From contig JAFSRN010000009.1 in the NCBI GenBank assembly GCA_017446095.1, forward strand, positions 59,770 to 123,769: DNA of 64,000 bases, read 5' to 3'. This DNA is from Eubacterium sp. (lineage in GTDB: Bacteria > Bacillota > Clostridia > Oscillospirales > Acutalibacteraceae). A program made the position numbers and the translations under genes. Below the pieces are notes generated by a model. That model was not told the origin of the DNA. It saw nothing but the letters and a program-made list of their open reading frames with translations, and did not search any database. Positions 44,336 through 54,371 of the stretch are shown one piece after another (the stretch's first letter is position 1; every line of letters starts with the position of its first letter).

Positions 44336-47300
44336 ATGTTATTACGCACACTTGAAATGCAGGGATTCAAGTCTTTCCCTGACAAAACAGAACTTAATTT
44401 CGGAAAGGGTATCACGGCTGTTGTAGGTCCAAACGGTTCGGGCAAGAGCAACATTTCCGACGCTGTGCGCTGGGTGCTTGGCGAAACAAGTACTAAATCA
44501 CTGCGCGGCTCGAAGATGGAAGATGTAATCTTCGGCGGCACGTCCACGCGTAAGGCGCTCGGCTTTGCGCAGGTTGTGCTTACTCTTGACAACTCCGACG
44601 GCTCGCTCAAAGATAAGGGCGAAATTGTCACCGTGTCGCGCCGCTACTATCGCTCGGGTGAAAGTGAATACAAAATCGACGGCGAGCAGGTGCGCCGCAA
44701 GGATATTCACGAGCTGTTTATGGATACAGGTCTCGGTGCTGACGGCTACTCAATGGTCGGTCAGGGCAAGATTGACTCAATTATTTCCGCAAAAAACGAG
44801 GACAGGCGCGAGCTCTTTGAGGAAGCTGCAGGTATTTCGCGCTTCCGTCATAAAAGGCGCGACGCAGAACGCCGTCTTGAACAGGCGCAGGAAAATCTTG
44901 TGCGCCTGCTTGACATACTCGGCGAGCTTGAAAGCCGCGTAGGTCCGCTTAAAACGCAGAGCGAAAAAGCGCAGAAATTCCTTGTGTTCAGCGAGGAAAA
45001 GAAGGAACTTGAAATCGGCGTCTGGATGAACAAAATCAACGGCTTCACCAACGCGCTGCGCGAGCAGGAACACAAGCTCGATGCTGCAAACGCTTCCTAT
45101 GAAATCTGCGAAAGCGACCTTGAAGCTATCGAAAAAGAGATGGAGGAACTTGCCCTCAAAACTGCTGAGATTAACACTCATATCGAGCAGAGCAGGGCTG
45201 GCGCCGCTGCGTTTGAGGAAGAGGCTGTGCGCCGCGACGGCGAGGCTAACGTGCTTGAAGCAACTGCAAAGCACAATGAGGAAACGATTGAGCGCCTTAA
45301 AAACGACATTAATTCTGCCGACAATTCCAGCGATGTGATTGACGAGCAGATTCGTGAAAAAGAGGAATTTATCGCAGACAGCGACAGCAGAATCGTTGCA
45401 AAGCGCCGCGAACTTGAAGGCGTTGCAGACGAGCTTAACAAGCTGCAGGGCGAAGGCGAGGAAATGGCAAACAAGAACGCCGATCTTTCGCGCGTACTTG
45501 CGGAACTCACGCTTGCGATGTCCGATTGCAAGGTAAAGGCTTCCAAGGCGCAGTCGTCGATAGACGAAATTATTGCACGCGGCGGCACTATTGATGAGAA
45601 TATTGCCGAGGCTGACAGGGAAATCGGCATTGCTGCAGCGCAGCAGAACGAGTTTAAGGAGAATCTTGAATTTGTAAAGGCACAGATCAGCGAGGGTGAA
45701 AACTCGCTCGGCGGCTACCGTATGAAGCTGCAGTCCAAAACCGAAAAGGCTGAAAAGAAAAAGGAAGAGCTTGAAAAAACAGAGCGCGGTCTTGCGGAAA
45801 AACGCTCGAGAGCAAAGATGCTTTCCGACCTCGAAAAGAATATGGAGGGTTACTCGGGCGCGGTTAAGTCCGTTATGCACCAGCGCGATGCAAAGGCGCT
45901 GTCGGGTATTCACGGCGTGCTGTCGCAGCTTATCAGTGTTGATAACGACTACTCAACCGCGGTTGAGGTTGCGCTCGGCGCGGCTATGCAGAACATTGTA
46001 ACAAGCAGCGAAAGCGACGCAAAACGCGCGATTAACTTCCTTAAGCAGAACAATCAGGGCAGGGCGACCTTCCTGCCGATTTCCGCTATCAGACCGCGCA
46101 GTATAGACGAGAGCGACCTCGACGATAACTTCGGCTATGTTGATATCGCATCAAACCTCGTTGAGTGTGACGCGCAGTACAAAAATATTGTTGACAACCT
46201 GCTCGGCAGGGTTATTGTTGCAGAGGATATCGACTGCGCAATCGGCATTTCAAAAAGATATAAAAACAGGTACAAAATAGTTACGCTCGACGGTCAGGTT
46301 ATGAACCCCGGCGGCTCTATGACAGGCGGCAGCCGTTCAAAGGGCGCAGGTATACTGTCTCGTGCCAATATGATAGAAGAGCTTAACGCGGAGGCGGACA
46401 AGCTTGAAGCAAAGCGCGATGAACTTGCCGCTGAGTACAAGCATCTTGTTGAGGACGCTAACAAGTCCGCTGCAGACCTGCAGGGTGCGGACGCCGACCT
46501 TCGCAATGCGCAGGAGGATTTAATCCGCGCAGAGGGCGATATGAAGCTTGTAAGCGACAGGATTGCATCGCTTACCGAGCAGAAAAAACAGATGCTCGAG
46601 GAAAAGGAAAACTCGAAAGCGCGTATTGAAGCATTCCGTGCTGAACTTCGCGCCGCAGCCGAAGAAGAAAGCGCGGTGCAAAGCAAGATTACCGCGGCGG
46701 AAAGCGAGCTTGAAAAGCTTACTTCAGGCGCAGACGAATTGCAGTCCTCACGCGAGCAAATCCGCAAGCGCAGCGAGGAGATTAACCTTGAGCTTGTTGA
46801 GATTGCCAAGGACGGAGAGGCGGCAAAGCTCGCTATTGAAGAACTTAAACTCCGCCGTTCAACCGCATCGGACAGGGTGCGCAGCATAAACGACGAGATT
46901 GCCGCAATTGTTCAGCGTAACGAAACGCTTATGGAATCCATCGCAGGCGTTAAGTACGCTGCGCAGGAACTGCGCGACAAGGCAAAGACCGTCAACAGCA
47001 CTATTGCAGAAAAAATTGAAGAGCGCAATCAGGTTGAAAAACGCACGGGCGAACTCCGCGCCGCTGAAAAGGAAAAGAACGCGGATAAGGAAAAACTGTC
47101 TGCCGAAATCGTGCGTATTGAAGAGCGCAAAAACAATATGAAAAAAGAGTACGATAACCTCAACGATATGCTCTTTGAGCAGTATGAACTTACGCGCGTT
47201 GAGGCGCAGGCACTCGGTATTGTTATTGAAGATATGACTGCCGCAAAGCGCAGACTTAACGAGATTAAGCTTGAAATCAAGAAGCTCGGCTCAATCAACG

Positions 47301-47905
47301 TGGGCGCGATTGAGGAATACAAAGAGGTATCCGAAAGGTACGAATTCCTTAAAGAACAGACCGACGATGTGGAAAAATCAAAGCGCGAACTGCAGAATAT
47401 AATCGAGGACTTAACCAAGTCGATGAGCGAAAAATTCCTCGTTCAGTTCAACCGCATAAACGAGCAGTTTAAGATTTCGTTTGCAGATTTCTTCGGCGGC
47501 GGCAAGGGTGAGCTTCTGCTTGAAAATCCTGACGACTGCCTTGAAAGCGCGATTGAAATCAAGATTCAGCCACCCGGAAAATCGGTACAGAATATCAACC
47601 TTTTCTCCGGCGGCGAAAAGTCGCTTGCGGCAATGGCTCTGCTGTTCTCCGTACTCAAAGTTACGCCTGCACCGTTTTGTATTTACGATGAGGTTGAGGC
47701 GGCGCTTGACGATGTAAACGTGGAACGCTTTGCAAAATATATGCGTAAAATGACTGACAAAACGCAGTTCATCTCTATCACTCACCGCCGCGGCACAATG
47801 GAGGAAGCGGATATCCTTTACGGCGTAACCATGCAGGAAAAGGGCGTATCCAAGCTGCTTGAACTCCAGAGCGCAGAGCTGGCGGAGAAGATGGGATTGG
47901 AATAG
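44336..47905 (+). CDS. smc: Chromosome partition protein SMC
   Basis: A 1189-residue protein of standard SMC length. Walker A GPNGSGKS is at 31-38; two long coiled coils (about 170-500 and 665-1010) flank the hinge (about 510-660, GIHGVLSQLISVDNDYSTAV to NPGGSMTGGSR). The C-terminal head has the signature LFSGGEKSLAAMALLFS (from 1089) and Walker B CIYDEVEAALDD (Asp1118, Glu1119). It forms the condensin with ScpA/ScpB, which are not in this window. GGAAAC is a weak ribosome site. ftsY follows 51 bp downstream, the common smc-ftsY arrangement. Confidence 0.97.
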   Translation: MLLRTLEMQGFKSFPDKTELNFGKGITAVVGPNGSGKSNISDAVRWVLGETSTKSLRGSKMEDVIFGGTSTRKALGFAQVVLTLDNSDGSLKDKGEIVTVSRRYYRSGESEYKIDGEQVRRKDIHELFMDTGLGADGYSMVGQGKIDSIISAKNEDRRELFEEAAGISRFRHKRRDAERRLEQAQENLVRLLDILGELESRVGPLKTQSEKAQKFLVFSEEKKELEIGVWMNKINGFTNALREQEHKLDAANASYEICESDLEAIEKEMEELALKTAEINTHIEQSRAGAAAFEEEAVRRDGEANVLEATAKHNEETIERLKNDINSADNSSDVIDEQIREKEEFIADSDSRIVAKRRELEGVADELNKLQGEGEEMANKNADLSRVLAELTLAMSDCKVKASKAQSSIDEIIARGGTIDENIAEADREIGIAAAQQNEFKENLEFVKAQISEGENSLGGYRMKLQSKTEKAEKKKEELEKTERGLAEKRSRAKMLSDLEKNMEGYSGAVKSVMHQRDAKALSGIHGVLSQLISVDNDYSTAVEVALGAAMQNIVTSSESDAKRAINFLKQNNQGRATFLPISAIRPRSIDESDLDDNFGYVDIASNLVECDAQYKNIVDNLLGRVIVAEDIDCAIGISKRYKNRYKIVTLDGQVMNPGGSMTGGSRSKGAGILSRANMIEELNAEADKLEAKRDELAAEYKHLVEDANKSAADLQGADADLRNAQEDLIRAEGDMKLVSDRIASLTEQKKQMLEEKENSKARIEAFRAELRAAAEEESAVQSKITAAESELEKLTSGADELQSSREQIRKRSEEINLELVEIAKDGEAAKLAIEELKLRRSTASDRVRSINDEIAAIVQRNETLMESIAGVKYAAQELRDKAKTVNSTIAEKIEERNQVEKRTGELRAAEKEKNADKEKLSAEIVRIEERKNNMKKEYDNLNDMLFEQYELTRVEAQALGIVIEDMTAAKRRLNEIKLEIKKLGSINVGAIEEYKEVSERYEFLKEQTDDVEKSKRELQNIIEDLTKSMSEKFLVQFNRINEQFKISFADFFGGGKGELLLENPDDCLESAIEIKIQPPGKSVQNINLFSGGEKSLAAMALLFSVLKVTPAPFCIYDEVEAALDDVNVERFAKYMRKMTDKTQFISITHRRGTMEEADILYGVTMQEKGVSKLLELQSAELAEKMGLE

Positions 47906-47943
47906 AATTCGGAATGCGGAGTTCGGATTTCGGAATTAATTTG
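47904..47943. repeat. Repeat arm, GGAATTC words
   Basis: AATTCGGAATGCGGAGTTCGG-type words without core or second arm between smc and ftsY. Confidence 0.6.
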
Positions 47944-47956
47944 GGAGAATTCTTAA

Positions 47957-48925
47957 ATGGCATTATTTGACAAATTCTTTAAAGGACTTAAAAAAACACG
48001 CGACGAGGGAATCACCGCGCAGATGGACGAGGTTATTGAAACCTACGATGAAATCTGCGACGAGCTGTTTGACGAACTCGAAGAAATACTTATTATGGGC
48101 GATGTCGGTATGCCGACTGCCGAAAGGGTTATAGGCGACCTCAAAGCCAAAATTGAAAACGACGGTATAACATCTGTTAAGCAGGTGCGCGAAACGATGA
48201 AGGACATCGTAGCCGGCGTTGTATGGGGCGGTTCGTACCTCAAAATCCGCACAAAGCCGTCGATAATTCTTGTTATCGGCGTTAACGGCGTGGGCAAAAC
48301 CACTACCATCGGCAAGCTTGCGCTGCGCCTGCAGAATATGGGCAGAAGCGTTATTCTCGGCGCCGCTGACACTTTCCGCGCGGCTGCTATTGAGCAGCTG
48401 CAGGTGTGGGCTGACAGGGCGAATGTTGACCTCATCAAGCACGGCGAGGGCGCAGACCCTGCCGCGGTTGTTTACGATACGATTCAGGCAGGTAAGGCGC
48501 GCGGCAGCGACGTTATTATTATCGACACCGCAGGCAGACTTCACAACAAGAAAAACCTTATGGACGAGCTGAATAAAATCAGCCGCGTTATCGACCGCGA
48601 GCTGCCCGACGCATCGCGCGAAACGCTGCTTGTGCTTGACGCTACGACAGGTCAGAACGCCGTTAATCAGGCAAAGGACTTCAAGGATGCAGCAGGCATT
48701 ACGGGCATTATCCTCACCAAGCTCGACGGCACGGCACGCGGCGGCGTGGTGCTTGCAATCAACAACGAACTTGATGTACCCGTTAAGTTTGTCGGCGTGG
48801 GCGAGGGTATAGACGACCTGCAGCCGTTCGACGCGGACGCGTTTGCTTCCGCCCTCTTTGATATGAAACCGAACCACGAGGACGATGATGTTCTTACTGA
48901 CTTTGTAACAGGAACAGAAGAATGA
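47957..48925 (+). CDS. ftsY: Signal recognition particle receptor FtsY
   Basis: A 322-residue GTPase. A short basic N-terminus ([18 protein letters not shown]) replaces the long acidic A domain of proteobacteria. The NG domain has G1 [10 protein letters not shown] (108-117), [13 protein letters not shown] (G3) and [10 protein letters not shown] (G4). It docks SRP-ribosome complexes at the membrane for co-translational insertion. TGGGAG is the probable ribosome site. rdgB overlaps its last four bases. Confidence 0.96.
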   Translation: MALFDKFFKGLKKTRDEGITAQMDEVIETYDEICDELFDELEEILIMGDVGMPTAERVIGDLKAKIENDGITSVKQVRETMKDIVAGVVWGGSYLKIRTKPSIILVIGVNGVGKTTTIGKLALRLQNMGRSVILGAADTFRAAAIEQLQVWADRANVDLIKHGEGADPAAVVYDTIQAGKARGSDVIIIDTAGRLHNKKNLMDELNKISRVIDRELPDASRETLLVLDATTGQNAVNQAKDFKDAAGITGIILTKLDGTARGGVVLAINNELDVPVKFVGVGEGIDDLQPFDADAFASALFDMKPNHEDDDVLTDFVTGTEE

Positions 48926-49512
48926 TAGATTTTTTACTTGCAACCAACAATATGAAAAAGCTTGCGGAGATGCAGAGGATTCTCTCTCCGCTTGGCATAA
49001 ACGTAGTTACGGCAAAGATGCTCGGCATTGAGCTGCCCGACGTCGTTGAGGACGGCGAAACCTTTGAGGAAAATGCACAGAAGAAAGCGCGCGAGGCGTG
49101 CGAGTTCACGCATATGCCGTCTATCGCAGACGACAGCGGACTCTGCGTTGACTACCTTGACGGTGCTCCGGGTATATTCTCCGCGCGATTTTCGGGCGGC
49201 CACGGCGACGATGAGGCAAATAACGACCTGCTGCTTGAAAAACTTGACGGCGTGCCGATGGAACAGCGCACGGCGTACTATGTGTGCGCTATCTGCTGCG
49301 TGTTCCCCGACGGCAGGGAAATCACCGTGCGCGGCGAGTGCCACGGGCATATCGGCTTTGAGCGCGACGGCACAGCAGGCTTCGGCTACGATCCGCTGTT
49401 TCTCGTTGACGGCAGAGCATTCGGCCGCTACACAGCAGAGGAAAAGGACAAGATTTCCCACCGCGGAAATGCGCTTCGCAAATTAACGCAGGAGTTAGAA
49501 AAGATACTATAA
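48922..49512 (+). CDS. rdgB: XTP/dITP diphosphatase (RdgB/HAM1 family)
   Basis: A 196-residue enzyme of usual size. The N-terminal substrate motif is [15 protein letters not shown]; the active-site acids are in [15 protein letters not shown] and [18 protein letters not shown]; the base-recognition segment is [11 protein letters not shown], ending with KISHRGNAL. It removes non-canonical purine triphosphates such as dITP and XTP from the nucleotide pool. The gene overlaps ftsY by an ATGA, so it is translated with it. Confidence 0.95.
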   Translation: MIDFLLATNNMKKLAEMQRILSPLGINVVTAKMLGIELPDVVEDGETFEENAQKKAREACEFTHMPSIADDSGLCVDYLDGAPGIFSARFSGGHGDDEANNDLLLEKLDGVPMEQRTAYYVCAICCVFPDGREITVRGECHGHIGFERDGTAGFGYDPLFLVDGRAFGRYTAEEKDKISHRGNALRKLTQELEKIL

Positions 49513-49514
49513 TC

Positions 49515-49562
49515 GTAGGGACGAGCAGTGCTCGTCCGCGGACGACCGATGGTCGTCCCTAC
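49515..49562. repeat. Double-palindrome element between rdgB and yhbY
   Basis: GGACGAGCAGTGCTCGTCC and GGACGACCGATGGTCGTCC joined at GTCCGCGGAC with GTAG/CTAC ends. It is the reverse complement of 10721-10768 with about three differences in 48 bp. Confidence 0.88.
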
Positions 49563-49585
49563 AAAAAATAAATGAGGAAACCATT

Positions 49586-50035
49586 ATGACTTCAAAAGAA
49601 CGCGCGGAACTACGCGCAAAAGCAAACACTCTTGACCCGATTATCCAGATCGGCAAAGAGGGCATAACAGACAACCTTATCACACAGATTGACGATACTC
49701 TTGACGTGCGCGAACTCATCAAAATCCGCGTACATCTTGAAACCGCGCCCAAAACGCCGAAAGAGCTTGCAAACGAGCTTGCACCTGCGCTTGACGCGGA
49801 GGTTATTCAGGTAATAGGTGGTGTAATCGTGCTGTGGCGCGAGGCTGACGAAGCCCGCATAATGGAAAAAAAGAAAAAACGCGGCTCAGGCACGGCAAAG
49901 GCAACCGCAAAGAAAAAGGTTAAAATCAAGGGTATGCGCGCACGCCAGCGCGAAAAGGAACAGAAGAACCCTTACGCCGTTTACGACCGTCCGCGCTACA
50001 GAAACGACCGCGACAAAAAGCAGGGCAGAAAGTGA
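49586..50035 (+). CDS. yhbY: YhbY-type RNA-binding protein (CRM domain) with basic tail
   Basis: A 149-residue protein. Residues 1-95 are a CRM/YhbY domain (RAKANTLDPIIQIGKEGITD, IKIRVHLETAPKTPKE and AEVIQVIGGVIVLWREA), a fold associated with pre-50S particles. The C-terminal ~55 residues are a Lys/Arg-rich low-complexity tail (KKKKRGSGTAKATAKKKVKI and further), longer than in the minimal ~97-residue YhbY and probably an rRNA-binding extension. Its TGA stop overlaps the nadD ATG by one base. Confidence 0.88.
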   Translation: MTSKERAELRAKANTLDPIIQIGKEGITDNLITQIDDTLDVRELIKIRVHLETAPKTPKELANELAPALDAEVIQVIGGVIVLWREADEARIMEKKKKRGSGTAKATAKKKVKIKGMRARQREKEQKNPYAVYDRPRYRNDRDKKQGRK

Positions 50036-50628
50036 TGAAAACCGGCATTTTCGGCGGTGCGTTCAACCCCGTACACAACGGGCATCTGCACCTTGTAAAG
50101 AATTATGTCGACCTGCTGGGGCTTGACAGAGTACTGCTGATTCCCACCTCCGTACCGCCGCACAAGACTGCAGACGGTCTTATTGCAGGCGAACACAGGA
50201 TAAATATGCTGCGCCTTGCAACAGAGGGCGATGACCGCTTTGAAGTGTCGGATATTGAGTTTCGGCGCGGCGGCAACAGCTACACTTACGATACGCTTTG
50301 CGCCCTGCGCGAAATGTACCCCGACGACAGCTTTTACCTTATTGTCGGCTCTGACCAGTACCTGACCTTTGATAAGTGGTACAGGGCGGCTGATATTGCG
50401 GATATGGTATCTATCTGCGCTGCCGCGAGGGAAAAGGACAAGTACGAACAGATGCTTGAATTCAAGGCGAAAAACGACTTTTTAAACAGCAGCGTAATCA
50501 CGCAGCTTAAGGTTGTTGAGGTCAGTTCAACCGCGGTGAGAAATGCCGTTAAGAACGGCGAAAGCATTGCAGATATGGTGCCGCCTGCGGTGGAAAAGTA
50601 TATCAGGGATAACAGGCTATATGTATAA
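50035..50628 (+). CDS. nadD: Nicotinate-nucleotide adenylyltransferase
   Basis: A 197-residue nucleotidyltransferase. The HxGH region is GIFGGAFNPVHNGHLHL (5-20) and the C-terminal motif is VEVSSTAVRNAVKNG, the NadD form of ISSTxIR. It joins ATP and nicotinate mononucleotide to make deamido-NAD. The ATG at 50035 shares its A with the yhbY stop codon; a GTG one codon upstream is also possible. yqeK begins eight bases before its end, the usual nadD-yqeK-rsfS order. Confidence 0.95.
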   Translation: MKTGIFGGAFNPVHNGHLHLVKNYVDLLGLDRVLLIPTSVPPHKTADGLIAGEHRINMLRLATEGDDRFEVSDIEFRRGGNSYTYDTLCALREMYPDDSFYLIVGSDQYLTFDKWYRAADIADMVSICAAAREKDKYEQMLEFKAKNDFLNSSVITQLKVVEVSSTAVRNAVKNGESIADMVPPAVEKYIRDNRLYV

Positions 50629-51193
50629 CACAGATGATTATATAAAACTTATTAAAGAGCGGCTGTCACCGTACCGTTTTAACCACAGTATGTGCGTTGC
50701 AGATAAGGCGCGCGAACTTGCAAAAAAGCACGGCGTTGACCCCGACAAGGCGTATATTGCAGGCATACTGCACGACGTTACCAAGGAAACCGACTACGCC
50801 GAACAGCGCAGGCTGATTGAACAGTTTGAAACGATGACAGACCTTGAAATAAACAACAAAAAGGTTTATCATCAGATGAGCGGTGCGGCGTTTGTGCAGA
50901 GCGAACTCGGCATAGCCGACAGCGATATTATAGGCGGTATACGCTACCACACAACGGGGCGCGAGGATATGACGACCTTTGAGATGATTATCTACCTCGC
51001 CGACTTCACCTCGGCAGACCGCGACTACCCCGACGTGGATATAATGAGAGAAAAAACGGATAACGATTTGCTTGACGGTATGCTTTACTCGTTGTCGTAC
51101 ACAATCACAAGCATTGTAAAGCAGGGCAGGCAGATACATCCGGATACTATAAATTGCTATAATTATTGTTTGGCTTTAAGTGTTAAGCATTAA
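50621..51193 (+). CDS. yqeK: HD-domain hydrolase YqeK (symmetrical diadenosine tetraphosphatase)
   Basis: A 190-residue HD-domain protein. Metal ligands are in RFNHSMCVADKARELA, AGILHDVTKE (the HD pair) and the IRYHTTGREDM and YLADFTSADRDYP segments. YqeK proteins split Ap4A to ADP. The last six residues (ALSVKH) and the stop are read from the TTAAGTGTTAAGCATTAAG arm of the adjacent repeat, so the native C-terminus was slightly changed. The start overlaps nadD by eight bases; no upstream alternative is better. Confidence 0.92.
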   Translation: MYNTDDYIKLIKERLSPYRFNHSMCVADKARELAKKHGVDPDKAYIAGILHDVTKETDYAEQRRLIEQFETMTDLEINNKKVYHQMSGAAFVQSELGIADSDIIGGIRYHTTGREDMTTFEMIIYLADFTSADRDYPDVDIMREKTDNDLLDGMLYSLSYTITSIVKQGRQIHPDTINCYNYCLALSVKH

Positions 51194-51295
51194 GTGTTGA
51201 GCTTATGGATACTCGCTTCGCTCGGACAATTAATATAACGAGTGTGAGCTTAGCTCACCCTCAAGCTTAAAACTTAACACCTAAAACTTAAAACT
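51174..51295. repeat. Intergenic hairpin element, TTAAGTGT-word arms
   Basis: Left arm CTTTAAGTGTTAAGCATTAA, inverted right arm AAGCTTAAAACTTAACACC. Core ACTCGCTTCGCTCGGAC and GTGTGAGCTTAGCTCACCC. It overlaps the 3' end of yqeK and separates it from rsfS. Confidence 0.75.
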
Positions 51296-51313
51296 ATTTT
51301 TGAAAGGAACCAT

Positions 51314-51673
51314 ATGGAAAACTATTTTGACATTGTTAAAACCGCTGTTAAGGCGATTGACTCAAAGCGCGGCAGCGACATTGAGGTTATCCGCGTTAAC
51401 GACATCACCGTGCTCACAGACTACTTTGTAATCGCAACCGCGACTTCCAACACGCAGCTCAAAGCGATTGCGGATGAGGTTGAGTACAAACTCTCCGAAG
51501 AGGGTATTGAGCCGCACCACATTGAGGGCAAGGCGTCCGACTGGATTTGCCTCGACTACATCGGCGTGGTTGTGCATATACTCTACAAAGAGCAGCGCAG
51601 CTTCTACCAGATAGAGCGCCTGTGGGAAGACGGCGAAAAGGTTAATATAGATGAGCTTATAATTAAGGAATAA
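51314..51673 (+). CDS. rsfS: Ribosomal silencing factor RsfS
   Basis: A 119-residue protein matching RsfS/Iojap end to end: the IEVIRVNDITVLTDYFVIAT strand region, ADEVEYKLSEEGIEPHHIEG, DWICLDYIGVVVHILYKEQR and YQIERLWEDGE. It binds L14 on the 50S subunit and blocks joining with 30S under starvation. GAAAGGA precedes the ATG. It belongs to the nadD-yqeK-rsfS block, interrupted here by the repeat element. Confidence 0.95.
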   Translation: MENYFDIVKTAVKAIDSKRGSDIEVIRVNDITVLTDYFVIATATSNTQLKAIADEVEYKLSEEGIEPHHIEGKASDWICLDYIGVVVHILYKEQRSFYQIERLWEDGEKVNIDELIIKE

Positions 51674-51680
51674 ATTAGTT

Positions 51681-51803
51681 GGTTTTAAGCTTTAAGCTTT
51701 AAGTTTTAAGCTTTTTGGTGGACTTTGTCCACACCTATTATAATTGGGTACGGGCAACGCCCGTCATTTAGCTTAACACTTAACACTTAAAACTTAACAC
51801 CCA
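51681..51803. repeat. Intergenic hairpin element, TTAAGCTT-word arms
   Basis: Left arm GGTTTTAAGCTTTAAGC, inverted right arm of TTAACACTTAACACTTAAAA words. Core GGTGGACTTTGTCCACACC, ATTATAAT spacer, GGGTACGGGCAACGCCCGTC. Lies between rsfS and leuS. Confidence 0.78.
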
Positions 51804-51820
51804 TAACAGGGAGGATAAAA

Positions 51821-54226
51821 ATGGACTACAATTTTAAAGAGATTGAAAAAAAGTGGCAGGATATCTGGGACGAAAAGGGTACGTTCAACGCTGTTGACAA
51901 CTCTGAAAAAGAGCCGTTTTACGCGCTTGTTGAGTTCCCGTATCCGTCGGGCGCAGGTATGCACGTTGGTCACATCAAGGCATATTCGGGACTTGAGGTT
52001 GTTTCGCGTAAGCGCCGCCTGCAGGGCTACAATGTGCTGTTCCCGATAGGCTTTGACGCTTACGGTCTGCCGACTGAAAACTATGCTATCAAAACAGGTA
52101 TTCATCCGCGCAAGGTTACGGATATGAATATCGAAAAGTTTACAGCGCAGCTCAAGCGCGTTGGCTTTTCGTTTGACTGGAACCGCGTTATCGACACGAC
52201 TGACGAAAACTACTACAAGTGGACGCAGTGGATTTTCCTCAAGATGTTCGAGCACGGTCTGGCATTCCGCGACAAAACGCTTGTTAACTACTGCCCGTCG
52301 TGTAAGGTTGTACTCTCAAACGAGGATTCGCAGGGCGGCAAGTGCGATATCTGCCACAGCGACGTAGTGCAGAAGTCCAAGGACGTTTGGTACCTGCGCA
52401 TTACAGAGTATGCCGACAAGCTTCTTGAAGGACTTGAAGAGGTTGACTACCTGCCTAACGTTAAGCTTCAGCAGGTTAACTGGATTGGTAAATCGCGCGG
52501 CGCGTTTGTTGATTTTAAGATTAACGAAGTGCCGGAAGAACTGCAGATTTACACCACGCGTCCTGATACACTTTTCGGCGTAACGTTTATGGTTATCGCG
52601 CCAGAGCATCCGCTTATTGATAAGTACAGCGACAGGATTAAGAACTTTGCCGATATTGAAGCTTACCGCAAAGAATGCGCTAAAAAGACTGAATTTGAGC
52701 GCACGCAGCTTGTTAAGGACAAGACGGGCGTTTGCATCGACGGCATCACCGCGAAGAACCCTGTAAACGGCAAGGACATCCCTGTTTATATTTCCGACTA
52801 CGTTATGATGGGCTACGGCACCGGCGCGATTATGGCTGTGCCTGCTCACGACCAGCGCGACTGGGAGTTTGCAAAGAAGTTCGGCATTGATATTATTGAG
52901 GTTATCAAGGGCGGCGACATCACCGTAGAGGCGTATACAGGCGACGGCGAAATGGTTAATTCCGACTTCCTCAACGGTCTTGACAACAAAAAGGATTCAA
53001 TCGCAAAGATGATTGAAAACCTTAAGGCTAAAGGTATCGGCGACGAGGGCGTGCAGTACAAGATGAAGGACTGGGCGTTCAACCGTCAGCGTTACTGGGG
53101 CGAGCCGATTCCGATTGTACACTGCCCGACTTGCGGACTTGTAGCAGTACCTTACGAAGAACTGCCGCTTCGTCTGCCTGAGGTTGAGAACTTTGAACCC
53201 GGTCAGGACGGCGAAAGCCCGCTTGCAAAGATTGATTCCTTCGTTAACTGCAAGTGCCCGAAGTGCGGCGGCGACGCAAAGCGCGAAACCGATACAATGC
53301 CGCAGTGGGCAGGCTCGTCATGGTACTTCCTGCGCTACATTGACCCGCACAACGACAAGGCGCTTGCCGATATGGATAAACTTAAATACTGGGGCGCGGT
53401 TGACTGGTACAACGGCGGTATGGAACACGTAACCCGCCATATGATTTACTCGCGCTTCTGGCACCGCTTCCTCTACGATATCGGCGCAGTTCCGTTTAAA
53501 GAGCCGTATCTCAAAAGAACGGCGCAGGGACTCATCCTTGGTCCTGACGGTGTTAAGATGAGTAAGTCGCGCGGCAACGTTATTGACCCGAATGAGGTTG
53601 TAGATGTTTACGGCGCAGACGTTCTGCGCACCTACGTACTCTTTATGGGCGACTACGAGCAGGCTGCACCGTGGAGCGAGTCAAGCGTTAAGGGCTGCAA
53701 GCGCTTTATCGACAGAATGTGGAAGCTGCAGGAAATGGTTGTTGACGGCGACGAGTATTCATCAGAGCTTTCAAGTGCGATGCACAAGACGATCAAGAAG
53801 GTGTCTGAGGACATCGAGGCAATGAAGTTCAACACTGCTATTGCAGCGGTAATGACTCTGCTCAATCAGGTATACGAGGTTGGCAAAATCAACCGTGCAG
53901 AGCTGCGCGATCTGCTGCTTATCGTTAACCCGTTTGCACCTCACGTTACAGAGGAAATCTGGCAGCAGATGAATTTCGGCGGTATGCTTAACGAGGCTGC
54001 TTGGCCGTCATTCGACGAGGCAAAGACGGTTGACGCAACTGTGGAAATCGTGCTTCAGGTTATGGGCAAGGTGCGCTCACGCGTAACTATCCCCGTAGAT
54101 ATGCCTAAGGATGAGGTAATCGCTCTTGCAAAAGAGGACGAAAAGATTAAGGAACTCATCGACGGCAAGCAGATTAAGAAGGAAATCTATGTGCCGGGTA
54201 AGCTTGTAAACATAGTTGCCGTGTAA
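51821..54226 (+). CDS. leuS: Leucine-tRNA ligase
   Basis: An 801-residue class I synthetase. The HIGH motif is HVGH at 48-51 (FPYPSGAGMHVGHIKAYS) and KMSKS is at 579-583. A zinc-type region, CPSCKVVLSNEDSQ with CDICHSDV, precedes the editing (CP1) domain, in which YTTRPDTLFGVTFMV and the VPAHDQRDWEFA segment are conserved for hydrolysis of mischarged tRNA. The C-terminal anticodon-binding and extension domains end normally at LVNIVAV. A strong AGGGAGGA ribosome site precedes the ATG. No T-box motif was found in the short upstream gap, in contrast to pheST. Confidence 0.96.
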   Translation: MDYNFKEIEKKWQDIWDEKGTFNAVDNSEKEPFYALVEFPYPSGAGMHVGHIKAYSGLEVVSRKRRLQGYNVLFPIGFDAYGLPTENYAIKTGIHPRKVTDMNIEKFTAQLKRVGFSFDWNRVIDTTDENYYKWTQWIFLKMFEHGLAFRDKTLVNYCPSCKVVLSNEDSQGGKCDICHSDVVQKSKDVWYLRITEYADKLLEGLEEVDYLPNVKLQQVNWIGKSRGAFVDFKINEVPEELQIYTTRPDTLFGVTFMVIAPEHPLIDKYSDRIKNFADIEAYRKECAKKTEFERTQLVKDKTGVCIDGITAKNPVNGKDIPVYISDYVMMGYGTGAIMAVPAHDQRDWEFAKKFGIDIIEVIKGGDITVEAYTGDGEMVNSDFLNGLDNKKDSIAKMIENLKAKGIGDEGVQYKMKDWAFNRQRYWGEPIPIVHCPTCGLVAVPYEELPLRLPEVENFEPGQDGESPLAKIDSFVNCKCPKCGGDAKRETDTMPQWAGSSWYFLRYIDPHNDKALADMDKLKYWGAVDWYNGGMEHVTRHMIYSRFWHRFLYDIGAVPFKEPYLKRTAQGLILGPDGVKMSKSRGNVIDPNEVVDVYGADVLRTYVLFMGDYEQAAPWSESSVKGCKRFIDRMWKLQEMVVDGDEYSSELSSAMHKTIKKVSEDIEAMKFNTAIAAVMTLLNQVYEVGKINRAELRDLLLIVNPFAPHVTEEIWQQMNFGGMLNEAAWPSFDEAKTVDATVEIVLQVMGKVRSRVTIPVDMPKDEVIALAKEDEKIKELIDGKQIKKEIYVPGKLVNIVAV

Positions 54227-54240
54227 CGGCACTATGTTTT

Positions 54241-54350
54241 CAGTATTCAGTTTTCGGTTTTCAGTTTGCTGACGGGCGTTGCCCGTACCCTATTATAATA
54301 GGTGTGGACGAAGTCCGCCCATTTACTGAATACTGAATACCGAATACTGT
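54241..54350. repeat. Intergenic hairpin element, CAGTTTTC-word arms
   Basis: Left arm CAGTATTCAGTTTTCGG, inverted right arm ACTGAATACTGAATACCG. Core GACGGGCGTTGCCCGTACCC, ATTATAAT spacer, GGTGTGGACGAAGTCCGCCC. Confidence 0.78.
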
Positions 54351-54371
54351 TTCGACTGAAAGGAGAAACCT

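Noticed and set aside
51674-51820. A possible T-box ahead of leuS
   Set aside because: The gap is only ~147 bp, is filled by a hairpin element and lacks the GGTACC-type T-box sequence found before pheS.
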